Below are positions 14,343 to 22,396 of a DNA stretch of 64,000 bases, in pieces. The notes under the pieces were generated by a model that did no database searches, was not told the origin of the DNA, and saw nothing but the letters and a program-made list of their open reading frames with translations. The translations under genes were made by a program, and so were the position numbers. Location of the stretch: NCBI RefSeq assembly GCF_000316035.1, contig NZ_ANHX01000007.1, positions 89,838 through 153,837 of the forward strand. The letters are read 5' to 3'. Source of the stretch: Paenibacillus sp. PAMC 26794 (lineage in GTDB: Bacteria > Bacillota > Bacilli > Paenibacillales > Paenibacillaceae). Numbering within the stretch: the first letter of the stretch is position 1; the number at the start of each line of letters is the position of its first letter.

Positions 14343-14942
14343 TTATGATGAGCATTCAACTTTGTGAGGAGGAATGAAGCAGCAACGACAGCGTGGCTCG
14401 TAAGCTTCTGAATCGCCAATCATGACAACCGGACCCAAGGTAACAGGCTCCCCATTGACGATACGTTGCGTAAAGGCTGCATCCGGGCTGCCACATACCG
14501 CGCAGAAAGCCGAGAGTTTCTCAATGTCATCTGCCATGGCAAGCAAACCACCGACATATCCGAATTCCTTACCACGGTAATCCATATTAAGTCCGTCCAC
14601 AATGACATGTTTGCCACAATACGCTAACTCCGAGACAAGTTCCATAATGGCACTGCTGAAAAATTGTACTTCATCAAATGCAACAACATCAGCATCTATG
14701 GTTTGGTTCAAGATCATTTCTACGGATTCCGGGGTTAATTGCCGGGGGATGGAATGGGCAGGGAGTCGATAACCAATTCGGCTTACGATCTCGTCCTGGG
14801 CAAACCGATTATCCTCGGCTGGTTTGTAGGCCACAACCTTTTTACGGCCAAATTGTATTAATTTCTGACAACGGCGAATGAGTTCACCGGATTTTTCACT
14901 GAACATGGGTCCAGTAATTACGGTAATACGTCCTGTTTGCAC
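14343..14942 (-). CDS. tdk: Thymidine kinase
   Basis: Type II thymidine kinase (199 aa) that phosphorylates thymidine for dTMP salvage. It shows the lasso and catalytic motif (VVAFDEVQFF), YCGKHVIVDGLNMDYRG, and zinc cysteines (FCAVCG and CRCC). The start is GTG 14942 (VQTGRITVITGPMF), with GAGAGGAG ten bases upstream; the TTG at 14978 has no such site. Oddity: the P-loop reads GPMFSEKSGEL, where the usual type II enzyme has GPMFSGKSEEL. The Walker A glycine is thus glutamate, and the Gly appears after the KS instead. Confidence 0.88.
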   Translation of the reverse strand: MQTGRITVITGPMFSEKSGELIRRCQKLIQFGRKKVVAYKPAEDNRFAQDEIVSRIGYRLPAHSIPRQLTPESVEMILNQTIDADVVAFDEVQFFSSAIMELVSELAYCGKHVIVDGLNMDYRGKEFGYVGGLLAMADDIEKLSAFCAVCGSPDAAFTQRIVNGEPVTLGPVVMIGDSEAYEPRCRCCFIPPHKVECSS

Positions 14943-15118
14943 GGTGCTGCTACTCCTCTCACATACGGGATTCAACAAAAAAAGCGACCTTTACAGAGTA
15001 CCACAAAATCTTTGGAAAGAGCCAGAACTAATCTGCGCAGCTTTGTGTTACTATATGGATTGTTAAGGTATTGGTTACGGCAGCTAGTTAACAGGAGTTG
15101 TGAAAAGAGGTGTTTAGT

Positions 15119-15331
15119 ATGAGTGAAGCATTAACATCACTTCAAGAGCGATATGAAAGCCTGAAAGAGCAGGCATCCCTGGATGAAGCGGCGCAGTCGT
15201 TATTTGCAGAACTGTTCGCAGAAGCGGAGAGACTGCAGGCAAGTAACCTTGCCTTGCGTAGAACGATCTTGAAGTCTTCTTCCAAAGAATCGCGTATGTC
15301 TACCAAACTGCGGGATGCCTTATACGAATGA
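15119..15331 (+). CDS. Small coiled-coil protein, unknown function
   Basis: A 70-aa, acidic, Leu/Ala/Glu-rich helical protein (SLQERYESLKEQASLDEA). No family is recognised. The ATG at 15119 has AAAAGAGG eight bases upstream. It converges with the ion-channel gene, and a GC-rich hairpin (15331-15350) lies between the two stop codons. Confidence 0.6.
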   Translation: MSEALTSLQERYESLKEQASLDEAAQSLFAELFAEAERLQASNLALRRTILKSSSKESRMSTKLRDALYE

Positions 15332-15339
15332 CCCGGAGA

Positions 15340-15687
15340 TTACTCCGGGTCCTCTTCTGTCTTTAATTTGCGAGGGAATAGAATACCTGCTGTAATTCGG
15401 GCAATCATGGCAAAGGTGAGACCAATGCCTGCAAACATGTAGATTACGGTAAAGGCTTTGCTGAATCCGGTGGTTGGCACAAATTCAGGATGTCCCACCG
15501 TAGTCAGAGTAACCGCACAGAAGTATAACGCATCGATCCAGTGCAGACCTTCAACACGAGTGTAAAATAAAGTGCCTGACAGCAACGTTGCTGCCGTTAA
15601 TGTAAACAAAGCCAGAAACTTGGGGTCTTTGAACGCATGGAAAATGCCTTTGAGCAATCGTTGTAACGTGATTAGAAATGATACCAT
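15340..15687 (-). CDS. Two-transmembrane potassium-channel-like protein
   Basis: A 115-aa membrane protein with two transmembrane helices (about residues 25-43 and 78-100) flanking a pore helix (DALYFCAVTLTTVGHPEF). This is the Ion_trans_2/KcsA-like layout. The filter reads TTVGHP rather than TVGYG, so potassium selectivity is uncertain. There is no cytoplasmic RCK domain, only a short charged tail. AGGATGG stands six bases before the ATG on the minus strand. Confidence 0.75.
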   Translation of the reverse strand: MVSFLITLQRLLKGIFHAFKDPKFLALFTLTAATLLSGTLFYTRVEGLHWIDALYFCAVTLTTVGHPEFVPTTGFSKAFTVIYMFAGIGLTFAMIARITAGILFPRKLKTEEDPE

Positions 15688-15737
15688 GATGAACCATCCT
15701 GTCTATGTAAAGTAGGCGGTGTGTTGTATAAACACAC

Positions 15738-15769
15738 AAAAAGCCCGGACTCATGGAGTCCTTCCGGGC
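15738..15769 (-). terminator. Terminator overlapping the end of the yqzF-like gene
   Basis: On the minus strand GCCCGGAAGGACTC pairs with GAGTCCGGGC and is followed by five T. The gene's stop codon is inside the stem. Confidence 0.8.
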
Positions 15770-16062
15770 GTCTCTGCTTTTTCAGGTACACTTTTGGACC
15801 GGAAACGGGGACCTACATAATTACGCTTGCGGTCACGGAACAGGATCCAGCCTCCCAGAAAACTCATACCTGCGGCAAAAAGGACAAGTCCACCGCCAAA
15901 GGAAAGCCACTGGAACCCTGGTGAAATCAGTTCGTTCCCGTGCTCGGCATAATATAGGAACAGGGCATCTTTCATCATCAGAAAACCCTTCATTGCCATT
16001 AAACCGGGAATGACCAGAACAACAATCGCCAAAAATCGCGCAAAGACCAATCTTGTATTCAT
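15751..16062 (-). CDS. yqzF: DUF2627 membrane protein (YqzF-like)
   Basis: A 103-aa protein with two membrane helices (about residues 5-28 and 52-73) and a basic tail. The N-terminus (FARFLAIVVLVIPGLMAMKG) matches DUF2627. In B. subtilis yqzF lies beside the bkd operon, as here. ATG 16062 has AAAGGG ten bases upstream; ATG 16068 is only four bases from it. Function unknown. Confidence 0.75.
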   Translation of the reverse strand: MNTRLVFARFLAIVVLVIPGLMAMKGFLMMKDALFLYYAEHGNELISPGFQWLSFGGGLVLFAAGMSFLGGWILFRDRKRNYVGPRFRSKSVPEKAETPGRTP

Positions 16063-16179
16063 GAGCATTATACCCTTTCTGCCAAAGTCGACATTAAATA
16101 AAGGTTACGCTTACAGATCATACCTGTTTCCATCATAGCTTGGAATGCATGGGCTGTCCATGTGTGATTGCTTCAAACT

Positions 16180-16208
16180 TTGAGTTGACCGCTCAAGGAG
16201 AGTACAAT
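16180..16208 (+). promoter_or_regulatory. Possible sigma-A promoter of the bkd operon
   Basis: TTGAGT (16180-16185), 17 bases, TACAAT (16203-16208). The leader to lpdV would be about 80 bases. No -24/-12 sigma-L promoter, which drives the B. subtilis bkd operon, was found here. Confidence 0.45.
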
Positions 16209-16292
16209 GGCATATAGAGGGTATAAGCTAAACCATGATTCAAGCCATCATAAATTATATCGAAATTTGATTCATAGAGGAGAGCATGAGAG

Positions 16293-17717
16293 ATGCCAAT
16301 TACATGTGATGTTGCAATTCTTGGAGGAGGGACCGGTGGATATGTAGCCGCGATCCGGGCTGCACAGCTGGGAAAACAGGTCGTTATCATTGAAAAGGAC
16401 AAGCTTGGCGGTACCTGTCTGCATCGTGGCTGTATCCCGAGTAAGGCTTTGCTGAAAAGTGCGGAAGTATACGCCGAGATCCAGGAGAGCGAGACGTATG
16501 GTATCGAGACAGCTGGAGCTACACTTGTATTTCCCAAAGTACAGGCGCGCAAGGATGCAATTGTCGAACAGCTCCATCAGGGCGTTCAATATTTGATGAA
16601 AAAAAATAAAATCCAGGTTGTACACGCGAAAGGTCGCGTCATCGGACCATCCATCTTCTCACCGCAGAGCGGAGCAGTCGCTGTGGAGTTTGAAGATGGA
16701 GAGATGGATACGGTAGTTCCAACCAATCTCATCATTGCCACTGGTTCCCGTCCACGTGTGCTGCCAGGCCTGGAACCGGATGGAAAATTCATAATGAGTA
16801 GCGACGAAGCCCTGCGTATGGATGAACTTCCTGCATCACTCATCATTGTCGGTGGGGGTGTGATTGGACTGGAGTGGGCATCCATGCTGAATGACTTTGG
16901 CGTAGACATCACAGTAGTAGAAGCAGCTGCTCATGTGTTGCCTGCCGAGGATGAGGATGTTGCCAGAGAAATGCAGCGATTGCTCGGCAAACGAGGTGTT
17001 CGTTTCCTGACAGGTGCCACCGTTCTAACGGAAACATATAGCACGGATCAAGAGGGCATCCAGATTGATGTGCAGCTTGGTGAAGATAAGCAGGAAACGC
17101 TGAGAGCGGAGAAAATGCTCGTGTCGGTTGGACGTCAAGCTAATGTCGAAAATATCGGACTCGAAAATACAGATATCAAACTGGAGCGTGGGTTCATCGC
17201 TGTGAACAAACAGTTACAGACCGGTGAAGGTCACATCTACGCCATTGGTGACTGCATTGGCGGTTTGCAGCTTGCACATGCCGCAAGTCATGAAGGTATT
17301 CTCGCTGTCGATCATCTGGCGGGCGAAACGGTACATGCCGTAGAATCCCACCGCATCCCGCGCTGTGTGTACACACGTCCGGAAGCAGCAAGCATCGGAT
17401 TCACCGAGCGTGAAGCCAAAGAACGTGGCTATGACATTAAAACAGGGAAGTTCCCATTTTCGGCCATTGGAAAATCGCTTATTCACGGAAGTCGGGATGG
17501 ATTCGTGAAGGTGATCGCAGATGCCAAGACGAATGATATATTGGGGGTACATATGATTGGCACCCATGTGACGGAATTAATCGCTGAGGCTTCTCTGGCT
17601 CAGATGCTGGATGCCACACCTTGGGAAGTCGGACAAACCATTCATCCGCACCCTTCTCTGTCGGAAATTATGGGTGAAGCCATGTTGGCGGTCGATGGAA
17701 AGGCCATTGGGATGTAA
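16293..17717 (+). CDS. lpdV: Dihydrolipoyl dehydrogenase, E3 of the branched-chain keto acid complex
   Basis: FAD enzyme (474 aa) that reoxidises the dihydrolipoyl arm of E2 using NAD+. FAD fold GGGTGGYVAAIRAAQ is at the N-terminus, with redox disulfide GGTCLHRGCIPSK near residue 41, NAD fold GGGVIGLEWAS near residue 190, YAIGDCIGG, and the C-terminal dimer/active site HPHPSLSE. AGAGGAGAG lies eight bases before the ATG. It is first of the E3-E1alpha-E1beta-E2 group. The ptb-bcd-buk genes that precede lpdV in B. subtilis are missing. Confidence 0.94.
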   Translation: MPITCDVAILGGGTGGYVAAIRAAQLGKQVVIIEKDKLGGTCLHRGCIPSKALLKSAEVYAEIQESETYGIETAGATLVFPKVQARKDAIVEQLHQGVQYLMKKNKIQVVHAKGRVIGPSIFSPQSGAVAVEFEDGEMDTVVPTNLIIATGSRPRVLPGLEPDGKFIMSSDEALRMDELPASLIIVGGGVIGLEWASMLNDFGVDITVVEAAAHVLPAEDEDVAREMQRLLGKRGVRFLTGATVLTETYSTDQEGIQIDVQLGEDKQETLRAEKMLVSVGRQANVENIGLENTDIKLERGFIAVNKQLQTGEGHIYAIGDCIGGLQLAHAASHEGILAVDHLAGETVHAVESHRIPRCVYTRPEAASIGFTEREAKERGYDIKTGKFPFSAIGKSLIHGSRDGFVKVIADAKTNDILGVHMIGTHVTELIAEASLAQMLDATPWEVGQTIHPHPSLSEIMGEAMLAVDGKAIGM

Positions 17718-17856
17718 GCCAAACAAGCTTATGAGAAAGGTCCTTTCCTTTTTTGGGTAAAAGGGATTATAATAAGGTTAAGCCAAGTCTTAGTACCAGG
17801 TTATAAGATCGGGTAGTAAGTATGGCACAGGCTCTGATTAAAAGGAGGTACCTCAT

Positions 17857-18885
17857 ATGAGTTCACAAGGTACTGCAGACGCGGTCCACCGGCATCAACA
17901 GCTGGGACTTAGCGATGGTGAAGTATTGGATATGTACAAATACATGCTGCTCGCGCGCAAGTTTGACGAGCGTTGCTTGCTCTTGCAACGGGCTGGCAAA
18001 ATTAACTTTCACGTATCCGGTGTAGGACAGGAAGCTGCGCAAGTAGGCGCTGCTTTTGGTCTGGATCGGGATCACGATTATTATTTACCTTATTACCGCG
18101 ATTACGGCTTTGTACTGGCGGTAGGCATGACTCCGCGTGAGTTGATGCTGTCTGCTTTTGCGAAGGCAGAAGATCCGAATAGTGGCGGTCGGCAAATGCC
18201 CGGTCACTTCGGTCACAAAAAGCTGCGGATTGTGACGGGTTCCAGCCCGGTTACAACACAGGTTCCGCACGCTGTTGGATTTGCACTGGCTGCCAAAATG
18301 AAGAAGCAAGAATTTGTTTCTTTTGTTACGTTTGGCGAAGGATCAAGCAATCAGGGTGACTTCCACGAGGGAGCCAACTTTGCAGGTGTGCATAAATTGC
18401 CTGTCATTATTATGTGTGAGAACAATCAATATGCAATTTCGGTACCGATTCACAAACAGTTGAGCGGCAAAATATCCGATCGAGCACAAGGATATGGGTT
18501 CCCCGGACTGCGTGTAGATGGTAACGATGCATTAGAAGTATATGCTGCAGTGAAGGAAGCGCGTCGCCGTGCTATAGCCGGGGAAGGCCCGACACTGATT
18601 GAAGCGATGATGTATCGGTTGTCACCTCATTCCACCTCCGATAATGATCTGGCTTACCGGACCAAAGAGGAAGTTGAGGAGAACTGGAAGAAAGATGGCG
18701 TTCCTCGCATGAAAAACTACTTGATCGATTGTGGCATCTGGGACGAAGCTCGGGATGCGGATCTGGCTTCCCAGCTTGCGCTGGAAATGAAAGAAGCAAC
18801 TGAATATGCAGACAACGCGCCATATCCTAAACCTGAGGACACTCTGACGCACGTTTATGCGGACAGCGAAGAAGGGGGACGGTAA
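17857..18885 (+). CDS. bkdAA: Branched-chain 2-oxo acid dehydrogenase E1 alpha
   Basis: Thiamine-diphosphate-dependent E1 alpha subunit (342 aa) that decarboxylates the keto acids of Val, Leu and Ile, supplying primers for branched-chain fatty acids. The ThDP motif is GEGSSNQGDFHEG through CENNQYAIS; the phosphorylation-loop region reads YRLSPHSTSDND. AAAGGAGG precedes the ATG. It is followed after two bases by bkdAB, so the two are cotranslated. Confidence 0.95.
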   Translation: MSSQGTADAVHRHQQLGLSDGEVLDMYKYMLLARKFDERCLLLQRAGKINFHVSGVGQEAAQVGAAFGLDRDHDYYLPYYRDYGFVLAVGMTPRELMLSAFAKAEDPNSGGRQMPGHFGHKKLRIVTGSSPVTTQVPHAVGFALAAKMKKQEFVSFVTFGEGSSNQGDFHEGANFAGVHKLPVIIMCENNQYAISVPIHKQLSGKISDRAQGYGFPGLRVDGNDALEVYAAVKEARRRAIAGEGPTLIEAMMYRLSPHSTSDNDLAYRTKEEVEENWKKDGVPRMKNYLIDCGIWDEARDADLASQLALEMKEATEYADNAPYPKPEDTLTHVYADSEEGGR

Positions 18886-18887
18886 GT

Positions 18888-19874
18888 ATGGCAGTGATGG
18901 AATATATTGATGCAATCCGTCTCGCGATGAAAGAAGAGATGGAACGGGATGAAAATGTTTTTATCCTTGGTGAAGACGTAGGTCTCAAAGGTGGTGTGTT
19001 TACCACAACTAAAGGGCTGCAAGATCAGTTTGGCGAAATGCGAGTGATGGACACACCATTGTCTGAATCCGCTATTGCAGGTGTTGCCATTGGTGCAGCG
19101 ATGTATGGCATGAAGCCGATTGCCGAAATGCAATATTCGGACTTCATGTTACCGGCAACCAACCAGATCATTAGTGAAGCGGCGAAAATTCGCTATCGTT
19201 CCAACAATGACTGGAGCTGTCCGATTGTTATCCGTGCGCCGATTGGTGGCGGGATCTTCGGTGGGTTGTATCACTCCCAATGTCCGGAATCGATTTTCTT
19301 TGGTACACCTGGTCTGAAAATTATAGCTCCCTACTCGGCATACGATGCTAAGGGACTGCTTAAGGCCGCTATTCGCGACCCGGACCCGGTACTCTTTTTT
19401 GAAAATAAAAAATGCTACAAACTTATCAAGGAAGATGTGCCTGAAGATGATTACATCGTTCCGATTGGTAAAGCCAACGTACTTCGTGAGGGTGCGGATA
19501 TTACGGTGATCGGTTACAGTCAGCCATTGCATTTTGTGATGCAGGCTGCTGAGGAGCTGGAACGGGAAGAAGGCATTACAGCACACGTTCTGGATCTGCG
19601 CACATTGCAACCGTTGGATCGTGAAGCGATTATTGCTTCCGCTCGTCTGACAGGCAAGGTGTTGATCGTACACGAAGATAACAAAACGGGTGGTGTAGGT
19701 GCTGAAGTTGCCGCGATTATTAGTGAGGAATGTCTATTTGAACTGGATGCACCGATTCAGCGTCTCTGCGGACCTGACGTGCCGGCCATGCCAATTAGCC
19801 CAACATTGGAGAAATTCTACATGCTGAGCAAAGACAAAGCCAAAGCAGCAATGCGTACACTTGCAGAGTTTTAA
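18888..19874 (+). CDS. bkdAB: Branched-chain 2-oxo acid dehydrogenase E1 beta
   Basis: E1 beta subunit (328 aa) pairing with BkdAA to form the ThDP site. Typical blocks are VFILGEDVG, GVFTTTKGLQDQFG, PLSESAIAGVAIGAA and, near the C-terminus, HEDNKTGGVGAEVAA. The gene starts two bases after the bkdAA stop with GGGGG-type site (from 18874) overlapping the end of bkdAA. Confidence 0.95.
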   Translation: MAVMEYIDAIRLAMKEEMERDENVFILGEDVGLKGGVFTTTKGLQDQFGEMRVMDTPLSESAIAGVAIGAAMYGMKPIAEMQYSDFMLPATNQIISEAAKIRYRSNNDWSCPIVIRAPIGGGIFGGLYHSQCPESIFFGTPGLKIIAPYSAYDAKGLLKAAIRDPDPVLFFENKKCYKLIKEDVPEDDYIVPIGKANVLREGADITVIGYSQPLHFVMQAAEELEREEGITAHVLDLRTLQPLDREAIIASARLTGKVLIVHEDNKTGGVGAEVAAIISEECLFELDAPIQRLCGPDVPAMPISPTLEKFYMLSKDKAKAAMRTLAEF

Positions 19875-19921
19875 TTTCGTTTTTTGGATCGTTTAAAAGT
19901 AAAGTTTGGAGTGATAATCAA

Positions 19922-21367
19922 ATGGCTGAACGTATGAAATGGATCGAGGTCATTATGCCGCAATTGGCGGAATCGCTGGTCTCGGCTACCATAGGCAAAT
20001 GGTTGAAAAAACCGGGCGACCGTGTGGAACAGTACGAGCCGATCTGTGAAGTAATCACGGATAAAGTTAATGCCGAGATTCCATCCACTGTGGATGGAAT
20101 TATGGGTGACCTTTTGGTTGAAGAGGGCACAACGATTGCTGTTGGTGAAGCAATCTGCCGCATGCAGGTCGCAGCTTCTGACGAAGAAGCGGCTGAGCAA
20201 GTAACACAAGTATCGCAGCAACAGGAGCAAGTGCAGCAACATGCTAGCCACACTCCTGTTGCCGCCTCAAATACAGCAGCACATGACCCGAACCAGCCGA
20301 TGCGCAATCGGTATTCCCCGGCAGTGCAATCCTTGGCAGCAGAGCATGGCTTGAACTTGCAAAGCATCCAAGGCACTGGGACCGGTGGTCGTATTACTCG
20401 CAAAGATGTGCTGGCATTTGTTGCACAGGGAGGTAACGCGGCTGGATCGTCTGCACAAGCATCATCTGCTTCATTACAGCATGCGCCTTCTGGCTTGTCG
20501 TCTGCTTCTCCATTCAGCGGAGTGAATCGTGGAAATGGAGAAATGGGTTTAACATCCAGAGACGCGATCTCAGCAAGAGATGCAGGTGTTCCAGTGAGGC
20601 ATTCTGGCATTCATCTAACCGAAAGTCCGAAAATTCCCCAGATCGAAGTGGAAGGTGGCGGCCAGGGAAGATCGGAGTATTTCATCGATGTTACCCCTGT
20701 GCGTAATGCCATTGCCCGGAATATGCGTCAAAGTGTATCGGAAATCCCGCATGCATGGACGATGATCGAAGTGGACGTAACAAATCTCGTGATGCTGCGC
20801 AATAAACTCAAGGATGAGTTCAAGCGTAAGGAAGGCATCAATCTGACATATCTGTCCTTCATGATGAAGGGAGTCGTTAACGCGATTAAAGACTACCCAA
20901 TCATGAACTCGGTATGGGCAGTGGACAAAATTATCGTCAAACGGGACATTAACTTGTCCATGGCGGTAGGAACCGAAGATTCTGTACTTACACCCGTAAT
21001 CAAACATGCTGATCAGCGAAATATTGCAGGTCTGGCCCGTGAAGTGGATGAACTGGCTCGCAAAACACGTGAAGGTACGTTAAAGCTGGACCATATGCAA
21101 GGTGGTACGTTCACGGTGAACAACACAGGTTCATTTGGTTCGATCCTGTCCCAGCCAATCATTAACTACCCGCAGGCAGCAATTCTTACATTTGAGTCGA
21201 TTGTCAAGAAGCCAGTGGTTATTAATGATATGATCGCTGTTCGCTCGATGGCTAACCTGTGTCTGTCGCTGGATCACCGAATCCTGGATGGTGTAATCAG
21301 CGGACGTTTCTTGCAACGTGTCAAAGAAAACCTTGAAGGATATACCATGGAGAGCAAGGTGTATTAA
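19922..21367 (+). CDS. bkdB: Branched-chain 2-oxo acid dehydrogenase E2 (lipoamide acyltransferase)
   Basis: Dihydrolipoyl acyltransferase core (481 aa). The N-terminal lipoyl domain has the lipoylated lysine in EVITDKVNAEIP (near residue 45). After a Gln/Ala-rich linker comes a peripheral-subunit-binding domain (YSPAVQSLAAEHGL, about residues 127-165). The catalytic domain contains the active site SLDHRILDG near the C-terminus. GGAG is eight bases before the ATG. LipB, which supplies the octanoyl group for lipoylation, is encoded 110 bases downstream. Confidence 0.95.
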   Translation: MAERMKWIEVIMPQLAESLVSATIGKWLKKPGDRVEQYEPICEVITDKVNAEIPSTVDGIMGDLLVEEGTTIAVGEAICRMQVAASDEEAAEQVTQVSQQQEQVQQHASHTPVAASNTAAHDPNQPMRNRYSPAVQSLAAEHGLNLQSIQGTGTGGRITRKDVLAFVAQGGNAAGSSAQASSASLQHAPSGLSSASPFSGVNRGNGEMGLTSRDAISARDAGVPVRHSGIHLTESPKIPQIEVEGGGQGRSEYFIDVTPVRNAIARNMRQSVSEIPHAWTMIEVDVTNLVMLRNKLKDEFKRKEGINLTYLSFMMKGVVNAIKDYPIMNSVWAVDKIIVKRDINLSMAVGTEDSVLTPVIKHADQRNIAGLAREVDELARKTREGTLKLDHMQGGTFTVNNTGSFGSILSQPIINYPQAAILTFESIVKKPVVINDMIAVRSMANLCLSLDHRILDGVISGRFLQRVKENLEGYTMESKVY

Positions 21368-21478
21368 GTAAATAGTTGACGGGAAAGTGTATGTGCCGGA
21401 GGCCGTGCACTTTTCCTGCTGTTTATGGACATGTGCTCAATTGTACATTGAACCTGGAGCAGAAGGGTGTGGGGAATC

Positions 21479-22186
21479 ATGAGCAAGCCGTTGGATGTTG
21501 CATACATACCGATGCTTGATTATGAAGAGGCTTGGAACCGCCAGAAAGCGATTGTGCAGCGATTGGACGAGGGCGAGGGAGCGGAGCAAATGTTGCTTTT
21601 ACAGCACCCGCCAACGTATACGATCGGCTCACAAAATCATCCGGAGCATCTGCTTCTCAGTCCGGAAGAGTTGCGTGAGCAAGGAATCTCATTGTTTCAA
21701 ATTGACCGTGGCGGTGATATTACTTATCATGGTCCGGGCCAGTTGGTAGGCTACCCTTTATTGGTTCTTGGTCGGGATGAAGACCTGGATTTACACGGCT
21801 ATTTACGGAAACTTGAGCAGGTGCTTATGGATTATCTCGCAGACCAGGGCATCGAAGCCGGACGCAAAGAGGGTTACACGGGTGTGTGGATTGGCGATAT
21901 GAAGATTGCTGCGATCGGAATCAAGTTTAATCGTTGCAAACACCGCCGCGGTTTCGTGACCAGTCACGGATTTGCATTTAACATCAGCTCAGGCATTCAA
22001 CATGCTGGTTTTCAGGGGATTGTTCCTTGTGGGATTGAGCAGTATGGCGTTACCTCATTGGAGGATATAACGGGTAAGTCCTATGCAGTGGAACAGGTAG
22101 CGCAGGAGATTGTTCCATACTTTAATCGTATTTTTCCATATGAGATTAATTGGGTCACCGAAAAAGAAGCCCTTCAACGTCTGTAA
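21479..22186 (+). CDS. lipB: Octanoyl-[ACP]:protein octanoyltransferase
   Basis: LipB (235 aa) transfers octanoate from ACP to lipoyl domains. It shows RGGDITYHGPGQLVGYP (near residue 73), the catalytic Lys in AAIGIKF and the catalytic Cys in GIVPCGI. ATG 21479 follows GGGG by four bases and AAGGG by eleven; an in-frame GTG at 21467, with GGAG seven bases upstream, would add four residues and cannot be excluded. It probably belongs functionally with BkdB. Confidence 0.92.
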   Translation: MSKPLDVAYIPMLDYEEAWNRQKAIVQRLDEGEGAEQMLLLQHPPTYTIGSQNHPEHLLLSPEELREQGISLFQIDRGGDITYHGPGQLVGYPLLVLGRDEDLDLHGYLRKLEQVLMDYLADQGIEAGRKEGYTGVWIGDMKIAAIGIKFNRCKHRRGFVTSHGFAFNISSGIQHAGFQGIVPCGIEQYGVTSLEDITGKSYAVEQVAQEIVPYFNRIFPYEINWVTEKEALQRL

Positions 22187-22205
22187 ACAGACCGTCGAAA
22201 GGCTT
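22167..22205 (-). terminator. Terminator of the prli42-like gene
   Basis: An imperfect 18-bp hairpin (22167-22184 with 22186-22205) is followed on the minus strand by CTTCTTTTTC. It overlaps the 3' end of lipB and may end both convergent transcripts. Confidence 0.6.
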
Positions 22206-22212
22206 TAGGTTG

Positions 22213-22314
22213 CTATCCGAACAGCAACGGTTCGAGAGCTATGAAAAGGGTGGACCCGATCATGGCGATCAGCATGAGATAGATAATGATTTTGAACCAT
22301 TTCTTTTTTTGCAT
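22213..22314 (-). CDS. prli42: Stressosome-associated small membrane protein (Prli42-like)
   Basis: A 33-codon gene encoding MQKKKWFKIIIYLMLIAMIG and a short rest ending EPLLFG. It has a basic N-terminus and one membrane helix. This is the form of the Prli42 family, the membrane anchor of the stressosome in Listeria, conserved in Bacillales. AAAGGAG lies ten bases before the ATG and a terminator hairpin follows the stop. The gene is convergent with lipB. Confidence 0.8.
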   Translation of the reverse strand: MQKKKWFKIIIYLMLIAMIGSTLFIALEPLLFG

Positions 22315-22396
22315 GATGAGAGAACTCCTTTCAACATAAAGTAAACAAGCCATAGTAATTGTATTGTACCGTATCCACGAGAGGGAGGAAAGTCCT

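Noticed and set aside
16141..16180. Possible -24/-12 (sigma-L) promoter before lpdV
   Set aside because: No TGGCAC-N5-TTGC match; the GG and GC spacings found do not fit.
22150..22344. 64-codon plus-strand frame after lipB
   Set aside because: Overlaps the lipB end and the better supported minus-strand prli42-like gene; no ribosome binding site.
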